Assembly (NCBI GenBank): GCA_950295325.1
Contig: OX485804.1
Span: 63,518,533-63,582,532, forward strand
DNA: 64,000 nucleotides
Direction of reading: 5' to 3'
From: Polytrichum commune
Lineage: Eukaryota > Streptophyta > Polytrichopsida > Polytrichales > Polytrichaceae
Shown piece by piece: positions 11,801 to 22,304 of this stretch. Position 1 is the first letter of the stretch. Each line of letters begins with the position of its first letter. The notes below the pieces were generated by a model, which did no database searches, was not told the DNA's origin, and worked only from the letters and a program-made list of their open reading frames with translations. Made by a program: the position numbers and the translations under genes.

Positions 11801-14800
11801 CCCCAGGCGACAAGCCCCTAGGGGAGGGTGACACATGTATCCGCAAAAACTTGGGGCGCACCCTCCAACAAATTGCCAAGCATGGGTCGAAAGCTTTTTA
11901 CATGGGCGACATTGCTAAGGCCTTTGTGGCTGACGTGAAGGCAGCCGGCGGTATCATGACAGTGGAGGATCTCCGGGACTATAAAGTTTTAGTCCGCCAA
12001 CCTTTGGTTGCAAAGACAATGGGTTACACACTCATCACCATGCCACCTCCTTCCTCAGGCGGCGCATCATTGGTTCTTGTGAGTTTATTTCCATCTTAAC
12101 GTGCTTCCATCTCTTGACGAGTGTAGTACATATATCCTCAAAACTCAAACATGGAAAAATTCGTCCCAAAAATGAATATTTTGGTCAAAACTTTCAAATT
12201 TTCAGTTTAAAATGGATGAATTCACCATAGCCTACTATTATTGATAAATTCCGAGATGAAAATTTTGTATATTATCCAAGCAAATTTAAGGAATGACATT
12301 GTGATTGTTATTTTGGCTACTACAACAAAACGAAGAACATACATTGCTTCTGGTCCATCTTTCATTGTAATGTATAAACTCAAGTCTGATTAAGCATGCC
12401 TTTGCCTAAATTCTATTTTTACCTCATATTCTAAGAGGTTTCAAGGCATATGTGCGGGGGGGGGGGGGGGGGGGGATTGGTTGATCAATTTACACCTAAT
12501 ACGGTCTGCATGGAAGGGATGTAAGATATGTGGGCCGGGTTTGGGTCATATGTCATCAATCTAATTTGGTTGGGATACCTATAGAACAAGGTTTAGATAC
12601 CCAAAATGATACAATTTAAGATGAGATTGGGTCATATTCTCAAAATATAGACATCGTCCTAGGTTTGATTGTTAACACAATTAATCTGGGAGGGTTGAAG
12701 AAGAATTCTTTTTTCTTTCTACCTTATTAACCTTGTACAATTTTGATACTGAAACTTGAAACCAACAATCAAACTCGTCTGTGGAGTTGGAAGGTGCTCA
12801 CAACAACACCACACACCTTATAAGTTAACGCCCTCAGTGCTAGGAGCTCCAGAGCATGAAGTTGCAAGTGGATGCAGTCATCGACCTAGTATGAGTGAGT
12901 GGTTTCAGGAACAATACTAATGGTTGACTTGGTGGGCAGATTGTGAATATATTGGCACAATACGGGCAAACACTGGCAATGAAGGGGCTGCTGGGGATTC
13001 ACCGACTCATTGAAGCGTTCAAGCACACGTATGCAGTTCGAATGAACTTGGCAGACCCGGCCTTTGTGGATGTAGAGCCGGTTATATCCGACATGCTTAG
13101 CCCAACGTTTGCATCCTCTCTTCAGAAACTCATTCTGGACAACATGACCTTCGCCCCAACGCATTATGGAGGCAGGTGAAAATTTATGAATCTTTGCAAC
13201 GTTTCTTGGCTAACTCAGAGTCATATTATGTGCTGCTGTAAGTCATGGTCTTTTGCTTGCTTGCTTGCTTGCCAACTTGTCTGAATAACTATTACAGTGA
13301 TAAGACCTCTGTTCTAAAATCTAGGGTAGTGGTAAATGTACCACTTTCACCAGCGGTATCATCTACCAAGTTAAGTCTTAGATACGGGATAGATAGAGGT
13401 GATGAACTTCAGGCCCTTGTGACAGATCTAGTGCAGTCATACTTTACTTCCATTAAAGTACGGTCAGGAGTTTGTTTGTTGAGCTTAAACACCAAGTTCC
13501 ATTGTTTGGTAAGTTTCCGGTGCCTACTTGGAGGTACCCTAGGTTGTCTAAATTAGTGTGGGTTACCATTTGGAGTTACGTGTTGCCATAATGTTTTACC
13601 GACATTATCGTTTTTTATCTACTAAGTTAAAATCATATTCTTCGGTGTGCATACTAACAACTTATGTTATTTGGGCAACAAAATGATACTATGAGTAAAA
13701 AAAGTTATAGCAACATGTAACTCCAAACGGTAACCCACGACAAAGTTCTGTAGTGTAAAAGTTTGAGCAAAGAATGTTCCATTTTGGTTCATTGTTCAAG
13801 GTCAAACTCATTTTGATATGCCGGAAGGTGTTATTAAGAGTATGTTCATCAATGAACTGAAATTGGATGGTCTTCACTCAAAATTCAAACACTCCACTCC
13901 ACCAATTATGTGTGTTGTGCTCAGTATTAATCGTGAACCGCATGTGTAGTGTCACCAACACTGTATGTAAACCTAACATTATTTGTCTGAATTCCTTGTA
14001 AAAAAATTGGGCATTATAGGTTTATAATGTTGTAATTATTGTCACTTATAAAGTGTTTTTCCATCCAAATTTCAATCCATCCATGACATGATTATCTATT
14101 ACAGAATTTTTAGCATCCAAAATTTACCAAACTAAAAGTGGATGAACTAAGTTGGGATGATAGTACTTGTATCCCTAGATTCATAAGAGGTGTCGTTAGA
14201 AAAATTACCAGTGACACAAAATAGCATATGACACCAAATACAATAGTTAGTGTAGTACCTCTGTAAATGAATTTTTTTTTGATGAATTTGCATGTGGAAC
14301 ACCTAATGAACAAATCATAGGGGACCAACTGCCCGATGAAAATAACCCCATGAGTTGAAAAATAATTCTAGTGTGCTCCATGTCAAAACATAGTGTTTGG
14401 AAATATGACCATCTAGGAATTGCTGCGTGAAATTAAACTTGTGCATTTGTCATGTGTTGCATTTGAGCAAGGAAGAATGGGCTCCCATTCAAGTCGGTGT
14501 AAAAACACACCGATGGTTTTTTTTTAAATTTAAATTTAAAATTTAAAATTATTTTTTATGTATTTGTTTATGTCAACTTGCATGTGAAGGTGGAGTCAAC
14601 TAAACGACCATGGAACAAGCCACTTCAACATTGTGGACATTGACCGAAACACCGTCTCCATGACCACCACCATTAATTACCCCTTTGGTGCCAAGGTCCT
14701 CTCCCCCTCGACGGGCATTGTGCTCAACAACGAGATGGATGATTTTTCAATGCCCGGTGTCCCCCCGCCCGGGCTCCTACCTCCCGCCCCACAAAATTTT

Positions 14801-16923
14801 GTGAGGCCCGGCAAGCGGCCGCTTTCATCCATGGCTCCAACCATTGTTCTCAAGGTGACCTCTCATGAGATTTTTGCATTCACACTACCAGTTCAGGTCC
14901 CCAACATGAGACGCATTTTAAAATTTTAGTTCTTTTTCTTTTTCTTTTTCTTTTTCTCTTTAATTATAAAATTATTCAGATTCATAACAATAATATGAAT
15001 GTGGGGAATGTTCGGGAGTATTCTTTGGAATACGTTCAATTCCACAGAACACTGTTATGGATATGAATAATGTTATGATGCAGGCACTCGAGTTTACAAA
15101 GTAAAAAACAATTTCTTGTCGATTGTATGTTTATTTACTCTTGTGTACCTGCGTGGGGAAAGAGATGTCACTTCCACATGACCTTGAACTTGCATTTAAG
15201 GCACGTGCCTGGAAAGTACTTCACTTTTGTCGTTATGTGGATCCCTAGTGGTTCTCTCCTTTTGTTGGATCTTTTTGGCATGGGAGAGGGGCACTACACT
15301 ATTTTGTCTAATCAGTGTAGGTTAGCATTTAGAGTTACATGTTGCTATAACTTTATACTATCATTGTTGGTTTTTACATCATATTCTTTGGTGTGCATAC
15401 TAACTACTTATGTTATTTGGGCAAAAATGATACTCTCAGTAAAAAAGTTATAGCAACACATAACTCCAAATGGTAACCCACACTAATCAGACGAAATAGT
15501 GTAGTGTTAAATGAATCAAATGTAAATTGGGAGGGGACTCAACATGAGAAGCCGCAAATTAAAGCGATAAGAGAAGCAACAATCATCGGACATGTCATTC
15601 TTGCCTGGAACATATCTAAAATTTATTTGTAAAGGGGCTATAATCTAAGAGCTTGCAATGCAAATTGCTAATAGATGGCCCATGATAACATTGATGTAAA
15701 TAATCGACATACTTGGATTTTACAGGATGGACACCTACATGGAGTGTTGGGTGGGAGTGGAGGCCCTAGGATCATAACTACTATAGCCCAAGTTTTCTTG
15801 AACCGGTTTGTGAGAAAGATGGGAGCACTTCCCTCTGTGGCAGCCCCCCGAGTGCACCACCAGGTTGTGCTTTCGACCACTTACTTTTTAGTCAGAGTAT
15901 GACTATCTGATAAACATATATCGAAAACCAACCATACGTACTCCAATCGCACATTTGGTAGTCTCAAATGTACAAAACTGACACATCATGTTGGTTTTAG
16001 GTCATCTATTGGTTTTGCTTGTGCTTGCCTTGGATGCTGGACATGTTTACGCTCCTCTTATTGTTGAAATCAAAAGTGATTTGCTCCACTTTCCACTTTC
16101 TTGGTTGGTTACCATACCCCTAGTTCAGGTTCAACACTTTTGTGTTGAAATAATGGAGTGCAAAAAATATGAAATGTCATTTTTTAGCTTTTCAAAATTG
16201 TGGAGTTCTATCATACTTCACAAAGAGATAAAAACATATCAACACATTCTCCTTTGTTTCTTGAACAAAGCTCTCCATATTTATCAAAATTTGGACGTGC
16301 CCTAAAATTTTGCTTAATTGTTTACAAAATCAACTGAAACGTAGGGTAGTACACTAAATATGATACTGAGTGACACTTACTATTTGGATTTACACAATGC
16401 TATATCCTTGTACTATTGATGGAAATTTTTACCAAGTAAAGTTGTTATTGTTCTATAATGTCCAAGCTACTAATTTCACATTAGTTGGTGAAATATGAGA
16501 TGTACACTAAATAGATGTAGCATTGCGTAATTCCAAATAGTAAGTGACACTAAGTATCATATTTAGAGTAGCTCTAAAAGGGCAACAAGGTTAGTTTACA
16601 GTGTTAAGGTCCTAATAGCTCTTCCACTAATAAACTGTGTGCATCTGCAGCTTGGTCCAAATTACGTAGAGTATGAAAACTGGACAACTGTCACAGGCAC
16701 ACACCTGGAGCTTGCGAAACCGATTCGACAAGGTTTGAAATCCAAAGGCCATGTCCTGATGGCTAAAAAAATTGGTGCCGCGTGTCAGCTGATTGTGCAA
16801 GACCTGGAAACTCCCGCAGTTCTGCCTTGGCTCCAAAGGAGAGCCTTAACCAGCAATGTACTTTATGGGAAATTGATCGGGGTCAGTGACGAAAGGAAAG
16901 ATGGCGCTCCAGCAGGATTCTAG
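8830..16923 (+). CDS. Gamma-glutamyltranspeptidase / glutathione hydrolase, GGT4-like
   Basis: Cleaves the gamma-glutamyl bond of glutathione and its S-conjugates; plant GGT4-type enzymes act at the vacuole. Exons in agreed phase: 8830-9072, 11560-12078, 12940-13175, 14590-14854, 15726-15863, 16651-16923; 557 aa from the first in-frame ATG. Visible family landmarks are ADDERCSDIG, ASGIGGGAF and RETAP in exon 1; KSYGGLAVGVPGEVAGLY and PPPSSGGA in exon 2; DHGTSHF (its Thr is the expected autoprocessing nucleophile), SPSTGIVLNNEMDDFS and RPLSSMAP in exon 4; GGSGG in exon 5; YENWTT and SDERKDG in exon 6. The frame stays open upstream to 8641 and encodes a hydrophobic stretch (AAALLILF), likely a membrane anchor. 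Its ATG would then lie in an upstream exon, with a possible acceptor at 8673-8674, so the true N-terminus is unresolved. Donor 15864 (GTTGTG) is non-consensus. Confidence 0.9.
10050..10498. mobile_element. AACCGGTT-rich element, copy R1 (in GGT intron 1)
   Basis: The outer ends are inverted: GGGAAGAACTAGCTCCTAAT near 10069 and, on the minus strand, GGGGAGAACCGGCAGTTAGT near 10480. The body carries many CCGGTT or AACCGGTT sites. Its minus strand matches copies R3 and R4 (38.5 and 43.9 kb), including the segment AATATACCCCAATT. No coding capacity. Class not determined. Confidence 0.55.
10613..10685 (+). tRNA. tRNA-Lys(CUU)
   Basis: 73 nt fold as a cloverleaf. The acceptor stem GCCGTCC pairs with GGGTGGC through seven pairs including two G-U, with discriminator G. 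The D arm contains the A box TAGCTCAGTTGG. The anticodon stem-loop GAGGCTCTTAACCTC has anticodon CTT. The T arm CAGGG-TTCGAGC-CCCTG contains the B box. There is no intron. The gene sits inside intron 1 of the GGT gene on the same strand and should be transcribed independently by Pol III. Confidence 0.95.
10722..10734 (+). terminator. Pol III T-run terminators of tRNA-Lys
   Basis: TTTTT at 10722-10726 and TTTTTT at 10729-10734 follow the tRNA 3' end by 37-49 bases. A weaker TTTT lies at 10714. Confidence 0.7.
11099..11325. repeat. Perfect 72-bp tandem repeat, three copies plus a partial fourth
   Basis: Copies start at 11099, 11171 and 11243 and are identical as far as I can read; the first 11 bases of a fourth follow at 11315. 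The period is divisible by three, so frames stay open on both strands, but this is intron 1 of GGT and the frames are not genes. Each unit contains the palindrome GACATGTC. Identity suggests very recent expansion. Confidence 0.95.
12456..12475. repeat. Poly-G tract of 20
   Basis: An uninterrupted run of 20 G in GGT intron 2. Length is prone to replication slippage and sequencing error. Confidence 0.9.
13536..13755. mobile_element. MITE family B, diverged copy (GGT intron 3)
   Basis: Inverted arms: TGTGGGTTACCATTTGGAGT near 13557 and, inverted, AACTCCAAACGGTAACCCAC near 13720. The centre contains GTGTGCATACTAACAACTTA, shared with the better-preserved copy at 15292-15506. The left terminus is eroded; the right ends in TAGTG. 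Confidence 0.75.
13890..14254. mobile_element. MITE family C copy (GGT intron 3), inverted relative to the 39.8-kb copy
   Basis: On the minus strand it begins TACACTAACTATTG and follows the copy at 39771-40153 through shared blocks: GTGGATGAACTAA opposite TTAGTTCATCCAC, the CACTTATAAAG block, TTTATAATGTTGTAATTATT and GTGTCACCAACACT. The outer left end is degraded. Confidence 0.7.
15292..15506. mobile_element. MITE family B, intact-looking copy (GGT intron 4)
   Basis: 215 bp starting CACTACACTATTTTGTCTAA and ending TAGTGTAGTG. The long inverted arms cover roughly the outer 65 bases of each side, with GTTACATGTTGCTATAAC opposite GTTATAGCAACACATAAC. No coding potential. Confidence 0.85.
16350..16570. 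mobile_element. MITE family A (GGT intron 5)
   Basis: Starts TACACTAAATATGATACT and ends in the near-inverse AGTATCATATTTAGAGTA. The inner arms continue as GTGACACTTACTATTTGG and CCAAATAGTAAGTGACAC. The same family occurs at 58734-58936 and, shorter, at 30361-30476. Confidence 0.85.
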
Positions 16924-17722
16924 TTTCTCCATTGCAGAATAGATTAGATCAGCCATAGGAGGACTTGTGTACAGAAAACTTGGTACAGACATTGGGTTGC
17001 TTACCTATCTAGAGGAATACTAAAAACAGAGAATTTGTCCGACAAAATTCATTTGAATGCTATATACAGTTTATTCGTTGGAGTGCAGCAAATCGCGGTA
17101 ACTCCTTGATTCGCAGTTCTGCTGGAACTTGACGCTGAATCAAAGGTCTAGATTCTAGATTGTAGACATGAACCCTAAGCGCTTCTGTACTAGATCTGTA
17201 CCTACGACAGGACTGTGTAAAGCATTGGAATGCGTCAACGCTCTTTGGTAAAGGGCGTCTGCTGCACGTGAAATAGAGGAATCTAGTATGAACATGTCTG
17301 AGCATTCGTGTCTGATACTGACCTTTAACCTTGTACACAATATTTGCGTGCTCTCGTTTCTGCAATGACACATTTAGATTTCAGATGGTGAAGCTACACG
17401 TTCGCACATTTTACCCCCTAACTGACTATCAAGGATCGAGTCAGACCATATACATGCTGGAATGTAATTTCCTCAACTATGTGCATGCATGTCGAGTGTT
17501 TATGTCCGTGCTTGGCCGTTGCGCTTTAATAGAACGCCATCAACTTGTAATGTTCCAGGTGTATCCGTGAGCTCCGTTTCCTTTCGCCCTGGAGACTGAG
17601 CTTTTAATGTCTTGGAAAGAATCAACCTGTTACAAGAGAATCGAATGTGTCAATTTCAAGATCCTTGTAATCTTAGCTTCACACATTATGCGTAGGTGTA
17701 AGTTGAAAAACGGGAGACATCG
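16924..17722. other. Spacer between convergent genes
   Basis: About 800 bases between the GGT stop codon and the stop of the minus-strand gene. It should hold both 3' UTRs. No other feature was seen; overlapping short frames look like chance. Confidence 0.5.
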
Positions 17723-20491
17723 TTAAGTAATTGGAAATGGAGAATGGAATGGTTCGAGATTCTTAGTCACATGTACTTGCCAATTTTTGACAAGAGAATT
17801 CAGATGTTGCTCGAGCTGAGAAAACAATGCTTATCTTGTGTTTTAGGAGAGATCGTAGATGGTAAGCTGTTGGTGAATTACACATAGAGGAATTTTGCAC
17901 AATTTTAAAGAATAACATATCTGTCATGAAAAATGGCCACTTAATTAAAGGGTGCAAATTCGTACGTAAGTTCAAGTAATGGCGCTTGAGTCCAGTGTGT
18001 GCTTACCTTGTCAATTTTGGTAGTTGCATTTGGTTTCTGAACCGTGTGATGCACTGCTTTGGTTGAAAGTGCTCCAGTCTTCTGTTCCTCACTCGATGAT
18101 GGTAGGGGGTGGGGTTTGACAGTGTTCAGTGTACTATCCACCTTGGGCACATGAATGAAAAGGTTATATCATCAGGAGTTATGGCAGGTTAAAGCCCATA
18201 GCGTACAACATAAAAGCTTATCGATGGCCGCAACGGAAGGAGCAGAATTCTTTTCGAGGCAGGATCCGCGTAAGAAATCAAATATGATAATAACGAGAGA
18301 CGTACGAGACATTACTTATCAAATAGTGCTCTTGAGCAGACTACATAGTCAACACATCTGTTTGTGGAGTCCTGGCAGTTCTTAGAACCATGAACCCGGA
18401 GAGATTCATGAAATGTATAGTTGAATGAGCCACTTAGACTAAACTGTATATGTCGAATTTACCTGTACAGGCTTTAGACTCTCCAGAGATGTCGAGGGAT
18501 CGTGCCTTTCTCCTTCAGCAATCGGAAATGTTGGTGACATGGAGGTCCTTTTACGAAGCAGCCGGTGTTCTTCGGCCTCTTTTTCGGTCACGATTGAAGG
18601 TGGATCGTTTTCAAATGATAAGGCCCTAGCAATGGGGAAAGACAGAAGCATGTTAACCTTCCCGATACGGACTATTCTCATCGAGCACTGTAAAATAAAG
18701 ATAACAAAATACTTGCAGCTTGCACTTAATTAGGCCAGAAAAGATGTTGCCGCGAATGTATGCCATGACAGGGGACTAAACTTTATCACGATTATACGCA
18801 CTTCGAAGACAAAAGGCTTCAAAACCAATGGGATCAATAGCAAGATATCCAGGCAAGAGAATCATATCTACTGCTGGCTGTGAACTATTTATTTTCCTAT
18901 CATCGACTACAAAGTGTGATGAAATGTCATACCTGACGGCGGTACTGCTGCCATGACTGTGTAAAGGTTTCTCAGATGACGACCGTTTAGCAGTGATTCT
19001 GCAGATTTCATTCAACAACAGAAGATCATGATCAATTTCATCTAGTTGTCGTGGAGTCAATTGACAACACGCACTTCTGATACTGCTTTGATTAGTCGAC
19101 AAAGAGTGCTCATAGCATCCATATAGTAGAGAGCATTTAGTGTCGTAATCTTAAAGTCTTCGAAGATGAAGCAGATCGTTTCAAAATAAATCTTGCAGAT
19201 ACAATATCCTAAGACTATATCAAGGTTGACCACCTGGTTTGTCGGCTGCTTTTGAGTTCCCTTGGAGAATGTACAGGTTGTACTCTTAACCCAAGGTCGT
19301 TCATTGGAATTGGCAACTGTTTTTCGTTTTTGACATCCACAGACATTGGAATACAGGCTGCGTCGTTCGAGCTGTGAACCTCACGTGTGTACTTTTCCTT
19401 AGAAAGCTCCAAATCGGAAATCTCGGTGCCATTTCTTATCTCATCAACACGCACTGAGTGGTGCTCTTTCTCGGGCGGAGCCGATAGACATTTTTCGTGG
19501 AGGCAGCTGCTCACCTGGTTACTTAGATTCTGAGGGAGTGTGACCTTTCTTGCTGGAAGTGCTACCTCAACCATGCTCTCGACTGGAAGTGTGGTCAAGG
19601 TTACATGCTCATTAGCAAGCTCTGTGATCAAGGCTTCTCTACGGTTTACCAAGCTTGTATCGCTATTGTGGCCTATAGTATCAGCATTTCTCCTGGGCTC
19701 TTCTTGGCTCTTCCAGGAGGATACGTTATCGAAGTCAACAACCTTTGATCTGTTTACATGCTGGTCTTGGCTTCTCAAAGAAGATGTGTTCTCAAAGTCG
19801 ACACTCTTAATAAGGACACAGTCTTTCTCTTGCTCACTCGGGGATGACGATTCTTCGCTATCGGACAGAATGATGAGCTTTTGATCTTTTGATATCTGAG
19901 ATTGCGTGTTCTGTGAGCCTTCATTTTCATCTCTGGATTCTTCCTTGTCTGAGCTTTCAAAAAAATCGAGATCCACGTCGAAGGATGAAAGCTTGCTAGT
20001 GAGGTCAGGGTCGAAGTTTGGCATGTCTATGTCGCTGTCATTGCACACTAACCACAATTATAGATGTCGAAGAACAATTCTACTGAGCATTGACTTACAA
20101 AAGAGCAGTCACCTGTGCTTAAGATATGCACTTATTGTGAAATACAAATTTCTCAGCTATTGAAGGCAGAAATATATGCATTGTAAATAAGCAAATTTCC
20201 GATGGTAATAGCTTTGTCACAAACTCGAGGCATTAGGAGCATTAAATTGCTATCAATTACAATTGCATTATTGCGGCTGCTTAGAGTCGACTTCTTTACT
20301 CACAAATCATCCGGCATCTTGAGCTTCTTGTTAGGAACCGGCGGTAGGCCATCATCTATGTCAAATTTCGCAGTGTTGTTGATTTTGCTAGGCTTCCAAG
20401 ATAGTAGGAAGTCATCTCCAAGTCCACCATCTGCAGCTTGGAAAGCAGATAGCGGTGTCAGAGTAAGCACTGTGCAGAGGTCTTGGTCCAT
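17723..20491 (-). CDS. Uncharacterised plant protein, 509 aa, acidic/Ser-rich
   Basis: Six exons read on the minus strand: 20491-20304, 20034-19234, 19082-18933, 18625-18463, 18141-18007 and 17815-17723. All have GT/AG borders, all junction phases agree, and the CDS totals 1530 nt ending in TAA. It starts at a clear ATG (MDQDLCTVLTLTPLSAF). Near residues 23-33 is LGDDFLLSWKP, which I associate with a conserved but unnamed plant family. An Asp-rich run DDFDIDMPNFDPDL crosses the first junction, followed by VDLDFFESSDKEES. The large second exon is rich in Ser, Glu and Asp and looks disordered. The third has LTPRQLDEIDHDLLLLNEIC, probably helical; the last has LEQHLNSLVKNWQVH. No catalytic motif, signal peptide or membrane segment is visible. 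A nuclear adaptor or scaffold role would be speculation. Confidence 0.75.
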
Positions 20492-22304
20492 TTACAACAT
20501 TAGACAAGTCGAATTTACAACCAAAAGACATGAAAAAAAGTGGATAAGGTTACCAAGCTGTTTCGATGGGACAGCCGAATCGAACTATGCAAGCTATATC
20601 AGACATTCACGGATAGATTACAATACCGAAGGTTGTCTGGAGGTTTTTAGCGTTCGTCTCATCTGTGCCATCTCCTGGCTGCACCTGAGGGTCCTCCATG
20701 TGCCTTAAGACCACGGGCACTCTAAGAAAAGATCGCGAGTGGCAACCTAAGGCAAGTATCTCTGTAACGAGTGATCTACGCACCGAACTGCAATATTACA
20801 AATGCCACGAATGTTTATGCTAAATCACAGCACCGCCCCGATATCAATATGTAAGGTGTATCACACGCTTAAGTATTATGAAAAGGTGAAATTTCCACAC
20901 TAGTAAGGAGATGTTGCTGCTTTATAGCTTAGTATGCTGTCCGTCTCTGAACTCCGAGCGAGCGAGCGATGGCCACCAAGTTGCTTTACCCTTCTCACTA
21001 AGCAACGAGCTGGTGCATCTTTGCTTAAGCTTGACTAAAGGCCCTGGTTAAACCAACTTGGGCTAAGTTTCTTCAATTCCAGTACTATACCTATTGTGTC
21101 GAATGGTGTGGACCGTGAAACTAATTCTAACAACCTTAATTTTCAAAAAATTGATAGTAATTATTCTTATACCACCAGTGACATGACTGTGCTTCTGCTC
21201 AAAATTGGGTATATTGTGAAGTCAATCAAGTTTGTAAACTCCTTGTCTATGTGATGCCATCACCATTGTCATTGGTGTGCATCACATAATCTAACTCATT
21301 TATCCCCCAATTATAGTAGATATTCTCAATGATGCTCTTAATAAAGGTGTAAATTGTGAATCAATCAATGTAAACAATCTTGGCTACTAGTAGGTTTAAC
21401 TAATGTAATGTGGCACCATCATTTTCACTCCATGCCACTATGTATGGTCACACTATCATCAATATGTGACTCATGTATGACACATGCCCATACGTGCTCA
21501 CTCGAACATAAATCAAGGCAATTAACAAATTGATATAGTCCACTTTTTTTTATTGTGCATCATTTTTCAAACTTTTCACATTAATTGAATTGTAACACTT
21601 GTAGTAGCTTGTATGTTGGAAGAGAGAGCAATACGTTAACATCATTGGAGCGTTATTCACCAACCCGTTGAGTTTCCTTTCACCAGTATGCAAGTAATTC
21701 TTGAGGGCATAGGGAGCGCATAAACCTAAGGAACTCTTACTTATGGAGTGCACTAGGATTGGTGCACCACACTACGTTATGTACTTGAGCTAATATAACC
21801 AGTGCATTTTGTGCAAGAATTATCTGCATTTATGTCATAGTGAGTCCAAATCCCAAGAGCATAGTCATTTGACACATGAGATGGTGTTTTAAGATTGGGG
21901 ATGACTTCCCTAGAACATAACCCTCGTCCTCCTCTACCCTTAATATAAGCCATAGATTTTTGTGATCCAAAAACTTAGAGGAGATGGCGCTAAAATGACT
22001 ATGTCTAGTAACCCCCTCATGCTTCTTGGTCCTCAAGGGTTACCTAGTTCATATCACGCCAGTAATTTATGTGATGAAGTACGAAACAATTGGAATTACT
22101 TAATAACTTGGCCTATTATTAACTTACAAGTCTATTGGATTCTAGACGTGAAACAAACAGTTGTAAATTTGAACAAAGATGTTCTGGTGTCATCCATCTG
22201 GTGGATGTAGCTGGACAGAGTTCTCGTCCATCCAGAGGGACTACAAAATAGGCCCCTCGCTATTCAGGATCCCTGTCCGTGTCAGCCTTTCAGTGTAGCT
22301 TGCA
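20492..22304. other. Divergent intergenic region
   Basis: About 1.8 kb between two genes transcribed away from each other. It should contain both promoters. An AT-rich middle (21.1-22.2 kb) shows no recognised gene. A 168-codon plus-strand frame over 20202-20708 is the antisense shadow of exon 1 of the minus-strand gene. Confidence 0.45.

Noticed and set aside
20202-20708. 168-codon plus-strand frame
   Set aside because: Antisense to a well-supported minus-strand exon and lacks any family resemblance.
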